A DNA stretch of 64,000 nt from Sutterella wadsworthensis 2_1_59BFAA. Its GTDB lineage: Bacteria > Pseudomonadota > Gammaproteobacteria > Burkholderiales > Burkholderiaceae_F. Where the stretch lies: contig NZ_JH815518.1 in the NCBI RefSeq assembly GCF_000297775.1, positions 73,149-137,148 of the forward strand, given 5' to 3'. The translations under genes and the position numbers were made by a program. A model generated the notes under the pieces. It ran no database searches. It was not told where the DNA came from and saw nothing but the letters and a program-made list of their open reading frames with translations. Below are positions 36,847 through 46,951 of this stretch, piece after piece (the stretch's first letter is position 1; each line of letters begins with the position of its first letter).

Positions 36847-38049
36847 ATGCACGTTCTGACTCTTGAAAAGCTTGCCAAGGACGGTCTTCTCGCCGGCAAG
36901 CGCGTCCTGATCCGCAGCGACCTCAACGCGCCGCACGATGAAAACGGCCGCATTACCAACGAAACCCGTCTTGTGGCCAGCGTTCCCGCCATCCGCACCG
37001 CGCTTGACGCCGGTGCCGCCGTGATGGTGATGAGCCACCTCGGCCGTCCGACGGAAGGCACCGTGACGCCGGCCGACAGCCTCGCGGGCGTTGCCCGCCG
37101 CATGGGCGAGCTTCTGGGTTGCGACATGCCGCTCGTCGCCGACTGGGTTGATGGCGTCAAGGTCGGGCCTGGCCATGTCGTGATGCTCGAAAACTGCCGC
37201 TGCAACGTTGGCGAAAAGAAGTGCAACGACGAACTCTCGAAGAAGTACGCCGCCCTCTGCGACGTCTATGTCAACGACGCCTTCGGCACGGCCCACCGCG
37301 CCCAGGCTTCCACGGTCGGCGTCGCCCGCTACGCTGACGTCGCCTGCGCCGGCCCCCTGATGGCTGCTGAAATCGACGCCCTCACGAAGTCCGTCGAGGA
37401 GGCCCGTCACCCGCTCGCCGCCATTGTCGGCGGCTCCAAGGTCTCCACGAAGCTCACGATCCTCTCCAACCTCGCCGAAAAGGTCGACCGCCTGATCGTC
37501 GGCGGCGGCATTCTCAACACGTTCCTTCTCGCTGCGGGCAAGCCGATCGGCAAGTCCCTCGCCGAGCCCGAGCTCGTCGATGAATGCCGCAAGGTGCTCG
37601 CCGTGCTCGCCGCCAAGGGCGCCAGCCTGCCGATGCCCGTCGACGTCGTGGTCGCCAAGGCCTTCTCGGCCGACGCCGAGCATCGCGTTGCCGATGTGGA
37701 CGACGTTGCCGAGGATGAAATGATCCTTGACGTCGGTCCCAAGACCGCCGCGATCCTTGCCAACATTCTCAAGAGCGCCGGCACGATCGTCTGGAACGGC
37801 CCGGTCGGCGTCTTTGAAATGGCTCCCTACGCCGAAGGCACCCGCGTGATGGCCGACGCCATCGCCGAGGCGACCGACAAGGGCGCCTTCTCGATCGCCG
37901 GCGGCGGCGACACGGTTTCCGCCGTGCACCAGTTCGGCATTGCCGACCGTGTCTCCTACATCTCCACGGGCGGCGGCGCCTTCCTTGAGTTCCTGGAAGG
38001 CAAGAAGCTCCCGGCCGTGGCCGTGCTTGAAGAGCGCGCCGCTCAGTAA
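36847..38049 (+). CDS. pgk: Phosphoglycerate kinase
   Basis: Transfers phosphate between 1,3-bisphosphoglycerate and ADP. The 400 residues carry the N-terminal substrate site [22 protein letters not shown] and MSHLGRP, and the C-terminal nucleotide site with GGSKVSTKL and [23 protein letters not shown] and [18 protein letters not shown] are the family glycine-rich loops. It is third in the tkt-gap-pgk order; pyk and fba, which often follow in relatives, are replaced by pepT. Confidence 0.97.
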   Translation: MHVLTLEKLAKDGLLAGKRVLIRSDLNAPHDENGRITNETRLVASVPAIRTALDAGAAVMVMSHLGRPTEGTVTPADSLAGVARRMGELLGCDMPLVADWVDGVKVGPGHVVMLENCRCNVGEKKCNDELSKKYAALCDVYVNDAFGTAHRAQASTVGVARYADVACAGPLMAAEIDALTKSVEEARHPLAAIVGGSKVSTKLTILSNLAEKVDRLIVGGGILNTFLLAAGKPIGKSLAEPELVDECRKVLAVLAAKGASLPMPVDVVVAKAFSADAEHRVADVDDVAEDEMILDVGPKTAAILANILKSAGTIVWNGPVGVFEMAPYAEGTRVMADAIAEATDKGAFSIAGGGDTVSAVHQFGIADRVSYISTGGGAFLEFLEGKKLPAVAVLEERAAQ

Positions 38050-38174
38050 CAGGATCGCTGATCCGCATCCGGACGGCGGCAGGACCCATGGCCTCCGTCC
38101 GGACAACAAGGCGCCCCGCCTGAGGCGGGACGCCAACCGCATGCAGAGAAACCCCTTTGAGGAGAGAAAACATC

Positions 38175-39419
38175 ATGAAGGAAGCCATTCTTGAACGATT
38201 CCTGCGCTATGTGGCCGTCACGAGCCAAAGCGACGGGAAGGCAGGCGTCGTCCCGAGCACCGAAGGCCAGCGCAAGCTCGCCGGCATGCTCGCCGAAGAA
38301 CTTGCCGAACTCGGCTTCGTCAACATTGAGATTTCCGAATACAGCGTGCTGACGGCACTGCTTCCGGGCAATCTTCCCGACAACAAGGCCGTTCCGACGG
38401 TCGGCTGGTGCTGCCATCTCGACACTGTGGATGCCGGCCTCAGCCCCGACGTCCATCCTCAGGTGATCCGCGGCTATCAGGGCGGCGACATCTGCCTGAA
38501 CAAGGAAAAGGACCTGTGGATGCGCACGTCCGAGCATCCTGAAATCGAGAAGTACGTGGGCGACGACATCGTCGTCACCGACGGCACCTCGGTGCTCGGT
38601 GCGGACAACAAGTCGGCCATCGCCAACGTCATGACGGCCTTCGACATCGTCGTGAAGGAAAACCGCCCGCACGGCGACATCTACGTCGCCTTCGTCCCCG
38701 ACGAGGAGATCGGCCTTCTCGGCGCCAAGAAGATCGACTTCTCGAAGTTCCCCGTCGACTTCGCCTACACGGTCGACTGCTGCGAGCTCGGCGAAGTGGT
38801 CTACGAAACCTTCAATGCAGGCAGCGCCACGATCCGCATCAAGGGCGTCACGGCCCATCCGATGTCCTCCAAGGGCGTTCTCGTCAACCCGACTCTCATC
38901 GCCACGGACTTCGTGCAGATGATGGACCGTGGTTCGACGCCTGAATGCACCGAGGGCACCGAAGGCTTCGTCTGGGTCAACAGCATCGTCTCGAACCCCT
39001 CGCAGGCCACGGTTTCGATCAAGATCCGCGACCACAATCGCGAGAAGTACGAGGCCAAGAAGGAGCTCATCGCCTCCGCTGTCGAATACCTGAAGGTCCG
39101 CAATCCGCGCGCCAGGATCGAACTTGAAGTGAAGGACATGTACGGCAACATCGCCGACGCGCTCACGGACGACAACCGCTGCGCCGTCGACCATCTCTAT
39201 CGCGCGCTCGAGATCGCCGGCGTCAAGGCCAACACGATTGCCATGCGCGGCGGCACGGACGGTTCCTTCATCTCGACGCAGGGCGTCATCACGCCCAACT
39301 ACTTCACGGGCGGCCACAACTTTCACAGCAACTGCGAATTCCTGCCGCTTGGTGCGGCCGTGAAGAGCACGGAAGTGACGCTCACCCTGATCGACCTGAT
39401 TGCAGGCACGAAGCACTAA
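38175..39419 (+). CDS. pepT: Peptidase T (tripeptide aminopeptidase)
   Basis: A cytosolic M20 dizinc aminopeptidase that removes N-terminal residues from tripeptides. The 414 residues from ATG 38175 follow GAGGAGAG about 8 nt upstream. Zinc-site blocks are CCHLDTVDAG (His and the Asp pair), GTSVLGADNKSAIANVM, the DEEIGLLGAKK general-base Glu, and GGHNFHSNCEF (C-terminal His). The upstream TTG frame start is not needed. It stands alone between pgk and a terminator. A peptide-based lifestyle would fit an asaccharolytic gut Sutterellaceae, but that is inference. Confidence 0.95.
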   Translation: MKEAILERFLRYVAVTSQSDGKAGVVPSTEGQRKLAGMLAEELAELGFVNIEISEYSVLTALLPGNLPDNKAVPTVGWCCHLDTVDAGLSPDVHPQVIRGYQGGDICLNKEKDLWMRTSEHPEIEKYVGDDIVVTDGTSVLGADNKSAIANVMTAFDIVVKENRPHGDIYVAFVPDEEIGLLGAKKIDFSKFPVDFAYTVDCCELGEVVYETFNAGSATIRIKGVTAHPMSSKGVLVNPTLIATDFVQMMDRGSTPECTEGTEGFVWVNSIVSNPSQATVSIKIRDHNREKYEAKKELIASAVEYLKVRNPRARIELEVKDMYGNIADALTDDNRCAVDHLYRALEIAGVKANTIAMRGGTDGSFISTQGVITPNYFTGGHNFHSNCEFLPLGAAVKSTEVTLTLIDLIAGTKH

Positions 39420-39440
39420 GGTCAGGCTTGCTCTGAACCT

Positions 39441-39478
39441 GAACGGGCGTCCTCACGCTGTGAGTGGACGCCCGTTTT
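39441..39478 (+). terminator. Rho-independent terminator after pepT
   Basis: AACGGGCGTCC pairs with GGACGCCCGTT and an inner TCAC/GTGA helix, followed by TTCG; it lies 22 bp past the pepT stop. Confidence 0.8.
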
Positions 39479-39514
39479 CGTGAGGGCGGCAGGACGGAAA
39501 CGGAAAGGGAAATC

Positions 39515-40057
39515 ATGACGACACAGCTTCATGTGACGGCACTCGGTCTGCCGGGCGTCCTGCTTTTGAAGAGCATCGTTCACGCGGATGCGCGCGGCAG
39601 CTTCACGCAGAGTTGGCAGGCGGCTGACTGGCGCGCGGCGGGCGTGGACATTGCCTTCATGCAGGACAATCTCGTCTGCAACGCCCGCAGAGGGACGCTG
39701 CGCGGCATGCACTGGCAGCGTGAGCCGCATGCGCAGGCCAAGGCCGTGCAGTGCGTCAGAGGAGCGCTCCTTGACGTTGTGGCAGACGTGAGGCCCGAGA
39801 GCTCGCTGTTCGGCAGGTGGATTTCCGTCGAGCTAAAGGCTGGCGAGGGGGAGTCTCTCTATGTGCCAGCCGGCTATGCGCACGGCTACGTGACGACGGA
39901 GGACGATACGATCGTGCTCTACAAGGTCGACAAGCCATGGGTGCCGGGGTCGGAGGCCTCGTGTCGATGGAATGATCCGACGCTGAACATCGACTGGCGG
40001 TGCGAAAATCCCATCCTCTCCGAGAAGGACGCCGCAGCCCCCTTCCTTTTGCCGTGA
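39515..40057 (+). CDS. rfbC: dTDP-4-dehydrorhamnose 3,5-epimerase-like protein
   Basis: A cupin-fold epimerase of the RmlC family, which converts dTDP-4-keto-6-deoxyglucose to the rhamnose precursor. The 180 residues from ATG 39515 follow AAAGGG. Signature blocks are ARGSFTQSW, QDNLVCNARRGTLRGMHWQ (the His of GMHW is the catalytic base), GALLDVVADVRPESSLFGRW and VPAGYAHGYVTTEDDTIVLYKVD. No rmlA, rmlB, rmlD or glycosyltransferase is nearby, so the partner genes must be elsewhere. The exact sugar could differ from rhamnose. Confidence 0.87.
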   Translation: MTTQLHVTALGLPGVLLLKSIVHADARGSFTQSWQAADWRAAGVDIAFMQDNLVCNARRGTLRGMHWQREPHAQAKAVQCVRGALLDVVADVRPESSLFGRWISVELKAGEGESLYVPAGYAHGYVTTEDDTIVLYKVDKPWVPGSEASCRWNDPTLNIDWRCENPILSEKDAAAPFLLP

Positions 40058-40072
40058 GAAAGGTCTGAATGC

Positions 40073-40103
40073 AGAAAAGCCTGCCGATCCGGCAGGCTTT
40101 TCT
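40073..40103. terminator. Bidirectional terminator between rfbC and dedA
   Basis: AGAAAAGCCTGCCG pairs perfectly with CGGCAGGCTTTTCT around an ATC loop; A- and T-rich arms serve both convergent genes. Confidence 0.9.
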
Positions 40104-40114
40104 CACAAGTCGAC

Positions 40115-40786
40115 TTATTTTTGCGGGTCTTCCGCGTCAAGTCCCTTTCGCTTCTGGATGAACTTCCAGACCATGCCCACGAGGACGGGGCCTGAGATGG
40201 CGGCGATGATGCCGAGAAGAAGGATGAGAGAGAGGTTGTTCTTGATGAACGGGATGTTGCCGAAGAGGTAGCCTGCGCCGACGATCGAGACAGCCCAGAG
40301 AATGGCACCTGCGCCGCTGAAGAGCTCGAAGCGGATGCCGTTCATGCGGGCTGCGCCTGCAATGAGCGGCGCGAAGGCGCGGACGATCGGCACGAAGCGG
40401 GCGAGCAGGATGGTCTTGCCGCCGTGGCGCATGTAGAAGTCGTGAGCGTGGCGGAGCTTCTTTTCGTTGATCCAGGAGATGTTGCCGCTGTAGATGCGGT
40501 TGCCGAGCCAGCGGCCCTGCTCGTAGCCGAGCGTGTTGCCTGCGATGGCGCCGACGATGACGGCGAGCATGATGAGCCAGGGACTGGCCGTACCGGAGGC
40601 GGCGACAGTGCCTGCAACGAAGAGAAGAGAGTCTCCCGGCAGGAATGACATGATCACGAAGCCAGTCTCCAGGAAGAAGATGAGGAACATGGCGGCGTAG
40701 ATGAGGGTGCCGTAGTCCGTGGCGAGGGAAACGAGAAAGGCGTCCGTATTGGTAAAGAGGTTGACTACGAGATCGAGGATGTCCAT
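40115..40786 (-). CDS. DedA-family (VTT domain) membrane protein
   Basis: An inner-membrane protein of the DedA/SNARE-associated family, implicated in lipid carrier (undecaprenyl phosphate) or phospholipid translocation and in maintaining the proton gradient. The 223 residues from ATG 40786 include the family core FLPGDSLLFVAGTVAASG, AGNTLGYEQGRWLG, GGKTILLARFVPIVRAFAPLIAGAARM and GAILWAVSIVGAGYLFG. The conserved Arg/Asp/Glu residues are all present. The frame is open to 40894, but the upstream part is not family-like. It is divergent from mutL. Confidence 0.92.
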   Translation of the reverse strand: MDILDLVVNLFTNTDAFLVSLATDYGTLIYAAMFLIFFLETGFVIMSFLPGDSLLFVAGTVAASGTASPWLIMLAVIVGAIAGNTLGYEQGRWLGNRIYSGNISWINEKKLRHAHDFYMRHGGKTILLARFVPIVRAFAPLIAGAARMNGIRFELFSGAGAILWAVSIVGAGYLFGNIPFIKNNLSLILLLGIIAAISGPVLVGMVWKFIQKRKGLDAEDPQK

Positions 40787-40924
40787 CTGAGAATCCCAGG
40801 TGATTGTTTCCTGCCCCCGAGGGAGGGCCGGCCATGTGCAAGGAGCGGAGATTGCACATATCATACTGAATGCAGTCCCCGGCTGACGGGGCATATCTTA
40901 ACGAATTGAAATTGCCCGAGGCTT

Positions 40925-43057
40925 ATGCAAAACCTGATGCCGCGCACGCTTGCGCCCAAACGAAGCATTGCTGAACTACCGAGCCAGCTCATCAGCCAGA
41001 TTGCGGCAGGCGAAGTGATCGAGCGTCCTGCCTCCGTTGTGAAGGAGCTGGTGGAGAATGCAATCGACGCTGGCGCCGGTGAGATCGACGTCAAGCTCGA
41101 TGGCGGTGGCCTCAAGCGCATCGTCGTAACCGACAACGGCTCAGGCATTCCGAAGGACGAGCTGGCGCTAGCCCTCAGACGGCACGCCACCAGCAAGATC
41201 CGCGACCTTCTTGAGCTCGAGCGCGTCGGAAGCCTCGGCTTTCGCGGCGAGGCCCTGGCGTCGATTGATGCCGTTGCCGAGATGAGCATCCGTAGCCGCA
41301 CGCCTGAGGCCGACAGCGCATGGGAGATCTCCGACGGAGAGGTGCATCCCGCCGCAGGCGTCGTCGGCACGCGCGTGGAGGTGCTCGACCTTTTCTACAA
41401 GACGCCGGCTCGCCGCAAGTTCATGAAGTCCGACGCGACGGAAACGGCTCATGTGACCGAATATCTCGAGCGCCTGGCGCTCGCCAACCCCGACATCGGC
41501 TTCACGCTTTCGGCAAACGGTCGCAATGTTCTGAAGCTTCCTGCCGCCACGAACGTTGTTGACCGCATTGAGGCGCTGATGCCCAGAGCCTTCAAGGGAC
41601 AGCACCGCGAGGTGGCGGCCGAGGAGGACGGCATGACGATTCGAGGACTCGCCGGCATTCCGGCCATCGCCCGCAGTCGTGCGGACGGGCAGTACTTTTT
41701 CGTCAATGGCCGCTATGTGCGCGACAAGACGCTCATGCATGCCGTCAAGGCCGCCTATCAGGACGTGCTGCACGGCCAGAGCCAGCCCGTCTTCTGTCTC
41801 TATCTGACGCTGGATCCGACTGCGGTCGACGTAAACGTACATCCCGCCAAGCTTGAGGTCAGGTTCAGGGAGTCGAGCAGGGTACACCAGTTCGTCATGC
41901 ATGCCGTGAAGGCGGCTCTCGCGCCGCCCACCGCCTCGCTTCTGAATGGTGAGGAGACCGAGGCAGCCCTGCCTGCTCAGAAACGGCAGGAGGCCGCACG
42001 TCCCGTGCAGTCGTCTGCACCGTCCGTTTTTTCATCAGGCTCGCTCGGTAGCACTCCCGCATTCACCGCACCTTTGCGTCCCGTGTTCAAGCCCGAATCC
42101 TGTCCTGACGTCAGCACGGCTATGCGCCTTTTCGGCGCGGACGTCGATACTGCCAGAGCGGCTGCGCAGGGCAGAGTTCCTGAGGGACGCTTCTCGGGAC
42201 GGAAAGACGGCAATTGGCTCAAGAGCGAGAAAGTGCCGCCTGCCGAACCCGAATCCGGACGTCTCGACCTTCAGGGAGGATCCTTCCTGAAGGAGACGAA
42301 TGAGGCAACGTCTCTCGGGCCGATTGACGTGCCCCCGCCCGAAACGGCCGAGGGCATGAGCTTCGAGGAGATTGCCGAGGCGGTTCCGTCCGCTTCCGAC
42401 AAGACCTCGGCATGTGTTGCGGCCACTCCCGCATCTGAAGCTTGCAAGCCCGCGACGCTTCCTCCGGGGACGCTCGGCCGCGCCATTGCCCAGATCGGCG
42501 GCATCTACATTCTGGCGGAGAATGAGCGCGGGCTCGTGGTGGTTGACATGCACGCGGCGGCTGAGCGAATCACCTACGAGCGTCTCAAGCGCGAGATGGA
42601 CGCCCGCGGCATCGCCGTACAGCAGGTTCTGATCCCGCAGGTCTTCCGCGTGAACCCGCTTCTCTTTTCCGTCTTTGAGGAAAACCGCGAGCTTCTTTCC
42701 ACGCTCGGCCTTGAGCTCACGGGGGCCGGAGACTGCGCCGTCGCCGTGCGTGCGCTCCCGATGCTCTGCAAGGACATGCCGTCCCAGACGGTGGAGACCA
42801 TGGTGAAGTGTCTTCTAGAGGATCTTCAGAACTTCGGTGAGACGTCTGTCATCGAGGAGCTCAGAAACAGGCTTCTCGCCACGGTCGCCTGTCATGGCTC
42901 CGTGCGCGCGCACCGCCGTCTCACCCTGCCCGAAATGGACAGGCTTCTGAGGGACATGGAGGAGACCGAGCGGGCCGACCAGTGCAACCACGGCCGTCCG
43001 ACATGGCGGCAGATGACGCTTACAGACTTGGACAAGCTCTTCATGAGGGGCAAGTGA
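40925..43057 (+). CDS. mutL: DNA mismatch repair protein MutL with endonuclease motif
   Basis: A GHKL ATPase coordinating mismatch repair. The 710 residues begin the N-terminal ATPase with [36 protein letters not shown] (motif I), VTDNGSGIP and [11 protein letters not shown] poorly conserved Pro/Ser linker spans about 330-520. The C-terminal domain carries [12 protein letters not shown], matching the metal-binding DxHA(x)2E(x)4E nuclease motif absent from E. coli MutL, and QQVLIP, resembling the beta-clamp-binding QxxLIP motif. ATG 40925 or 40937 could be used. It overlaps miaA by one base. Confidence 0.96.
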   Translation: MQNLMPRTLAPKRSIAELPSQLISQIAAGEVIERPASVVKELVENAIDAGAGEIDVKLDGGGLKRIVVTDNGSGIPKDELALALRRHATSKIRDLLELERVGSLGFRGEALASIDAVAEMSIRSRTPEADSAWEISDGEVHPAAGVVGTRVEVLDLFYKTPARRKFMKSDATETAHVTEYLERLALANPDIGFTLSANGRNVLKLPAATNVVDRIEALMPRAFKGQHREVAAEEDGMTIRGLAGIPAIARSRADGQYFFVNGRYVRDKTLMHAVKAAYQDVLHGQSQPVFCLYLTLDPTAVDVNVHPAKLEVRFRESSRVHQFVMHAVKAALAPPTASLLNGEETEAALPAQKRQEAARPVQSSAPSVFSSGSLGSTPAFTAPLRPVFKPESCPDVSTAMRLFGADVDTARAAAQGRVPEGRFSGRKDGNWLKSEKVPPAEPESGRLDLQGGSFLKETNEATSLGPIDVPPPETAEGMSFEEIAEAVPSASDKTSACVAATPASEACKPATLPPGTLGRAIAQIGGIYILAENERGLVVVDMHAAAERITYERLKREMDARGIAVQQVLIPQVFRVNPLLFSVFEENRELLSTLGLELTGAGDCAVAVRALPMLCKDMPSQTVETMVKCLLEDLQNFGETSVIEELRNRLLATVACHGSVRAHRRLTLPEMDRLLRDMEETERADQCNHGRPTWRQMTLTDLDKLFMRGK

Positions 43058-44016
43058 TGGACGCGATTGAAAAGGTCCTGCATGAATGCGGGCAAAAGCC
43101 GCAGGCGCTGATGATTCTTGGGCCTACGGCGGGCGGCAAGTCCGCTCTTTCTCTGGAGATCGCCCGACGTCATGACGTTGAGATCATCTCCATGGATTCT
43201 GCGCTTGTCTACAGGGGCATGGACATCGGCACGGCAAAGCCGACGAAGGAGGAAAGGGCGGTATGCCCGCACCATCTGATCGACATCCGTGACATTGGTG
43301 AGGCCTACAGCGCCGCCGATTTTCTGGAGGATGCCGTGAGACTCGTGGGTGAGATCCGCTCGAGAGGGCGGCTTCCGCTCATCGTGGGCGGCACGATGCT
43401 CTACGCCAAGGCTCTCAGGGACGGCATCAACGACATGCCGTCAAGCACGCCTGAGGTTCGCGAGGCGGTGGCGACTGAGGCGGCTGAGCGCGGCTGGCCA
43501 GCCATGCATGCAGAACTCGGGAGGATCGATCCCGTGACGGCCGCCAGACTGGCGCCCAACGACAGCCAGCGCATCGGGCGCGCTCTGGAGGTCTGGAAAA
43601 TGACGGGCAGGCCGATCTCGGCCTTCCATGCAGAGAGTGTTCGCAGACCTGCGGTGGAGACGTTGACGATGGGGCTGCTGCCCTCGGACAGAAAGTGGCT
43701 GCATGCCCGAATCGAGGCAAGGTTTGAACAGATGCTTGCCGATGGCTTTCTGGATGAGGTTAGGTCTCTGATGATGCGTCCAGACTACGATCCTGACAGC
43801 CCGGCCATGCGGGCCGTAGGCTATCGACAGGCAATTGATTTCATCGAGGGGCGCACCGACATGGCGGCCTTTTATCTGGCAGGCGTTGCGGCCACCCGAC
43901 AGTTGGCCAAGAGACAGATGACCTGGATGCGCAGCATGCAGGATGCCTTGCTGGTGGATCCATTGGCTACCGAAGTGCTGGACAAGGTGGAAGGCTTGAT
44001 CCGATCATTGAACTGA
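43057..44016 (+). CDS. miaA: tRNA dimethylallyltransferase
   Basis: Adds a dimethylallyl group to A37 of tRNAs reading UNN codons. The 319 residues have P-loop [12 protein letters not shown], the [16 protein letters not shown] substrate loop, [13 protein letters not shown], and [24 protein letters not shown] further on. The start at 43057 overlaps the mutL stop (TGATG) after GAGGGG, so translation is coupled. mutL-miaA is a widespread proteobacterial pair. The tRNA-Leu(CAA) in this window is a plausible substrate, since it has A at position 37. Confidence 0.95.
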   Translation: MDAIEKVLHECGQKPQALMILGPTAGGKSALSLEIARRHDVEIISMDSALVYRGMDIGTAKPTKEERAVCPHHLIDIRDIGEAYSAADFLEDAVRLVGEIRSRGRLPLIVGGTMLYAKALRDGINDMPSSTPEVREAVATEAAERGWPAMHAELGRIDPVTAARLAPNDSQRIGRALEVWKMTGRPISAFHAESVRRPAVETLTMGLLPSDRKWLHARIEARFEQMLADGFLDEVRSLMMRPDYDPDSPAMRAVGYRQAIDFIEGRTDMAAFYLAGVAATRQLAKRQMTWMRSMQDALLVDPLATEVLDKVEGLIRSLN

Positions 44017-44024
44017 TGAAGTTG

Positions 44025-44060
44025 TAGGGGAGGCGCCTGAATCAGGCCCTCCCTATCTTT
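44025..44060. terminator. Hairpin between convergent miaA and phosphoethanolamine transferase
   Basis: TAGGG and AGG pair with CCT and CCCTA (bulged G and C), enclosing GCCTG/CAGGC with an AAT loop, followed by TCTTTG. Confidence 0.6.
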
Positions 44061-44068
44061 GAGTTGCT

Positions 44069-45730
44069 TTATGGGTAGACGTATTGGTAGGTACCGTCTT
44101 TGTAGAGCAACCATCCAGCATCCCCCGTCAGGATGTTGCCATTGACCGTTGCGGTTTGAGGATCTGAGATTTTGACGTCGTAGCCTAGGAGTTGGATGAC
44201 GGATGTTGAAACCTGTTGATGGAAGGCAGCGAGATCGTTGTCAAAGACCTTGCGATAGGTTGCCATAACTTCCGCATTGTCACTGGCAATGAAGAGAGGA
44301 ACTGTATAGCTATCCCTCTGAACAGTGCCTTGATTGTAGGTTTTGTTGGTGACGTAAGCTCCGTGATCAGACGTATAGAGCAACAACCAGTTTTTGAGCC
44401 CCTTCTTCTGGATGCTCTCGTAAACAGTTTGAATAAGCTTGTCGGTCTTGAGGATAGTGGCGTCATAGTGGTCGACGATGCTATCGCCGTACACTGAGAC
44501 CTCTTCTGTAGATAGCAGGGTTCCGTACGGAGTGTGGGAACCTCGCTGATGAAGAATCACAAACTGCCTTCCCGTATTGAAGTTGACCGTATCAAACTGG
44601 GTAAGAAGGTTGAAGTCGGGCATGCTTTCCCGGTCCGAAAGCCCGAAGGCTTCAGGAAAGGTGATTTTATCGATCCACTTTCCGCCGATCAGGTTCAAGA
44701 TGTTCATCTCATTTCGAGCTTGAGCTGTGAACCAATAGGTTTGAAATCCTTGATCCTTGGCGAGCCTGAATAGGTTCGTTGTTCCGTGCATGATCTGCAC
44801 CATGCCGTTGGGTTGTGGAATGGCGTTGAAAAGCGTCGGAAGAGCAACAGCCGTCATGAAGGCTGCGGAATGGATGGGGCGGACAATGAAGTCGTCGCGT
44901 CCCTTGATTTCAGAGAAAAAGGGCGTCGTGTTGCGTTCGTAACCGAAGGCTCCTACATGGGCTGCAGATTCACTTTCGCCTACGATGAAGATGATGTGGT
45001 CGATTTTGGGATCACTGAGTCGAGTAGGGGCGAGTGACCTGTAGTCGGTGATCTTGCTGAGGTTGAACACTTTGTAGGGCAAAACTCGTCCAAGAAAATA
45101 GCCGAATGAGAAATAGTTCGACTTGACCTTGCCGTAGGAGGTTTTGGGTGAGATGCCGTGCTCTTGACAGGTGTCGAAGGAGCGAACGCTGACGATGGCG
45201 ATCAAGAGGACGAACAGCACATCTAAAATCGGCCATCGGCTTTTTCCCTGACGAATCTTCTGGGAGTACTTATAGAGAAGCACAACGATAAGAAGGTCAA
45301 CAAGACCCCAGAGAATCGTAGGAATGAGCTTAGGAATCATTGAGACGCCAGTGTTGGCAACCTCGGACCACTCGGCCAGGGCCAAGTAGTAGTTGATCCC
45401 ATTGATCCAACTCTGATAGATCTCGAAATGAACGGGATTGACGATCAAGCAGAGGAAGAGAAAGAATGCGGCGCAGACTTTGGTAAACGCCCAACGGGAA
45501 AAGCAAAGTATGGACGTGAAGGTCAGAAGGTAGAGAAACTCTTCCCAAGGGCGGCCTAACGGAACTATGTCGAAATACAAGCGATGCAAGCATTCACTTC
45601 CAACGAGCATGGCACTCGCGGCAGCTGTCATGATGAAAAGCTTAAGGTAGGTGTTGGAGAGCTTGAACGACATGGAGGAAATGGCTTTAAGGCAAGGGCC
45701 GAAAATAGAAAAAGCAGCATGATAAATCAC
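44069..45730 (-). CDS. Phosphoethanolamine transferase-like sulfatase-fold membrane protein
   Basis: An EptA/CptA/OpgE-type enzyme that would transfer phosphoethanolamine from phosphatidylethanolamine to an envelope glycan or lipid A. The 553 residues have five N-terminal membrane helices (to about residue 185) and then a periplasmic sulfatase-fold domain. This has IFIVGESESAAHVGAFGYERNTTPFF (the Ser of GES at 251-253 as likely nucleophile), HQRGSHTPY and SDHGAY (metal ligands). The start is uncertain: GTG 45730 or ATG 45673. Hand-counted lines give about 48-55% G+C, lower than flanking genes, suggesting transfer. No pmr/mcr-type regulator is adjacent; the acceptor is unknown. Confidence 0.85.
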   Translation of the reverse strand: MIYHAAFSIFGPCLKAISSMSFKLSNTYLKLFIMTAAASAMLVGSECLHRLYFDIVPLGRPWEEFLYLLTFTSILCFSRWAFTKVCAAFFLFLCLIVNPVHFEIYQSWINGINYYLALAEWSEVANTGVSMIPKLIPTILWGLVDLLIVVLLYKYSQKIRQGKSRWPILDVLFVLLIAIVSVRSFDTCQEHGISPKTSYGKVKSNYFSFGYFLGRVLPYKVFNLSKITDYRSLAPTRLSDPKIDHIIFIVGESESAAHVGAFGYERNTTPFFSEIKGRDDFIVRPIHSAAFMTAVALPTLFNAIPQPNGMVQIMHGTTNLFRLAKDQGFQTYWFTAQARNEMNILNLIGGKWIDKITFPEAFGLSDRESMPDFNLLTQFDTVNFNTGRQFVILHQRGSHTPYGTLLSTEEVSVYGDSIVDHYDATILKTDKLIQTVYESIQKKGLKNWLLLYTSDHGAYVTNKTYNQGTVQRDSYTVPLFIASDNAEVMATYRKVFDNDLAAFHQQVSTSVIQLLGYDVKISDPQTATVNGNILTGDAGWLLYKDGTYQYVYP

Positions 45731-45783
45731 GTTGCTTTCCGAAGAGATCGTTTGTATTGACTTCTAGGTCAATGCGGGCGCGA

Positions 45784-46812
45784 TCAGCGGACGACGCAGG
45801 GAGCTTCACCTTCGGGAAGTTTGGCGACCGTGCCGATCGTGAAGACCTTTTCGCCCTGAGCTTCAAAGGCGCCGCGGGCCTTTTCGGCGTCTTCGGCGGA
45901 GACGATCACGACGAGACCGATGCCGTTGTTGAAGACGCGGTGCATTTCATGGCTGTCGATGTTGCCCTTTTCCTGAAGCCAGTCGAAGATGGCCGGGCGC
46001 GTCCAGGACTTGCCGTCGATGACGGCCTGAACGCCTTCGGGAAGAACGCGGGGCACGTTCTCCACGAGGCCGCCGCCCGTGATGTGGGCCATGCCCTTGA
46101 TCTTCACGGACTTCATGACTTCGAGAACCTGCTTGACATAGATGCGGGTGGGTTCCATGGCGCGGTCGGCGAGCGTGGCACCGTCGAACGGCATGTTCCA
46201 GTCAGCGCCGGCGACTTCGACCACCTTGCGGATGAGGGAGAAGCCGTTGGAGTGCGGACCGCTCGAGGCAAGGCCGAGAATCGTGTCGCCCGGCTGGATC
46301 GTGCGGCCGTCGATGATCAGGTCCTTTTCGACAACGCCGACGGCGAAGCCTGCGAGGTCGTATTCGCCTTCCGGATACATGCCCGGCATTTCGGCGGTTT
46401 CACCGCCGATAAGAGCGCAGCCAGCGAGTTCGCAGCCCTTGGCGACACCGGCGACAACGCGACCGGCGACGTCAACGTCAAGCTTGCCGCAGGCATAGTA
46501 GTCGAGGAAGAAGAGGCTGCGGGCACCCTGCACGAGGATGTCGTTGACGCTCATGGCAACGAGGTCCTGGCCGACCGTGTCGTGACGGCCGAGCTTGAAG
46601 GCGAGCATGAGCTTGGTGCCCACGCCGTCCGTGCCGGTGACGAGAACCGGGTTCTTGTATTCCTTGCTGACTTCGAAGAGCGCGCCGAAGCCGCCGATGG
46701 AGCCGAGGACGCCCGGGATCATCGTGCGCTTGGCAAAGGGCTTGATGCGTTCAACGAGTTCGTCGCCGGCATCGATGGAAACGCCGGCAGCCGCGTAGGA
46801 AAGTTGGCTCAT
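45784..46812 (-). CDS. purM: Phosphoribosylformylglycinamidine cyclo-ligase (AIR synthetase)
   Basis: The fifth step of purine synthesis, ATP-dependent closure of the imidazole ring. The 342 residues show [52 protein letters not shown] (the ATP/Mg site) and [31 protein letters not shown] and [13 protein letters not shown] complete the family pattern. It is divergent from hda. Its upstream region has a -10-like TATACT and a perfect palindrome. The next gene on the same strand is the transferase-like gene, 53 bp away. Confidence 0.97.
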   Translation of the reverse strand: MSQLSYAAAGVSIDAGDELVERIKPFAKRTMIPGVLGSIGGFGALFEVSKEYKNPVLVTGTDGVGTKLMLAFKLGRHDTVGQDLVAMSVNDILVQGARSLFFLDYYACGKLDVDVAGRVVAGVAKGCELAGCALIGGETAEMPGMYPEGEYDLAGFAVGVVEKDLIIDGRTIQPGDTILGLASSGPHSNGFSLIRKVVEVAGADWNMPFDGATLADRAMEPTRIYVKQVLEVMKSVKIKGMAHITGGGLVENVPRVLPEGVQAVIDGKSWTRPAIFDWLQEKGNIDSHEMHRVFNNGIGLVVIVSAEDAEKARGAFEAQGEKVFTIGTVAKLPEGEAPCVVR

Positions 46813-46919
46813 GGAAAGTATCTCGAGTAAAGAGGGTCCGCGGGCACACGCAGAAGAGGGGGCACGTCGTGCCGAAGGGTGTGACCGGGGACGGGTTGCC
46901 TAATAAAAGAGTTTGCGAA

Positions 46920-46951
46920 AGTATAAGCCAAAGAGCCGCCTCATGAGGCGG
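46920..46951 (-). promoter_or_regulatory. purM upstream element: -10 box with 16-bp palindrome over the -35
   Basis: On the minus strand TATACT (46920-46925) would be the purM -10. The perfect palindrome CCGCCTCATGAGGCGG (46936-46951) covers where the -35 would be. It may be an operator for a dimeric regulator, or a short hairpin. The sequence does not resemble the E. coli PurR box. The remaining 46813-47110 interval holds no gene. Confidence 0.45.

Noticed and set aside
44069-45730. Calling the transferase gene eptA or mcr
   Set aside because: The fold and catalytic motifs fit the superfamily, but subfamily-specific residues could not be checked, so no symbol was given.
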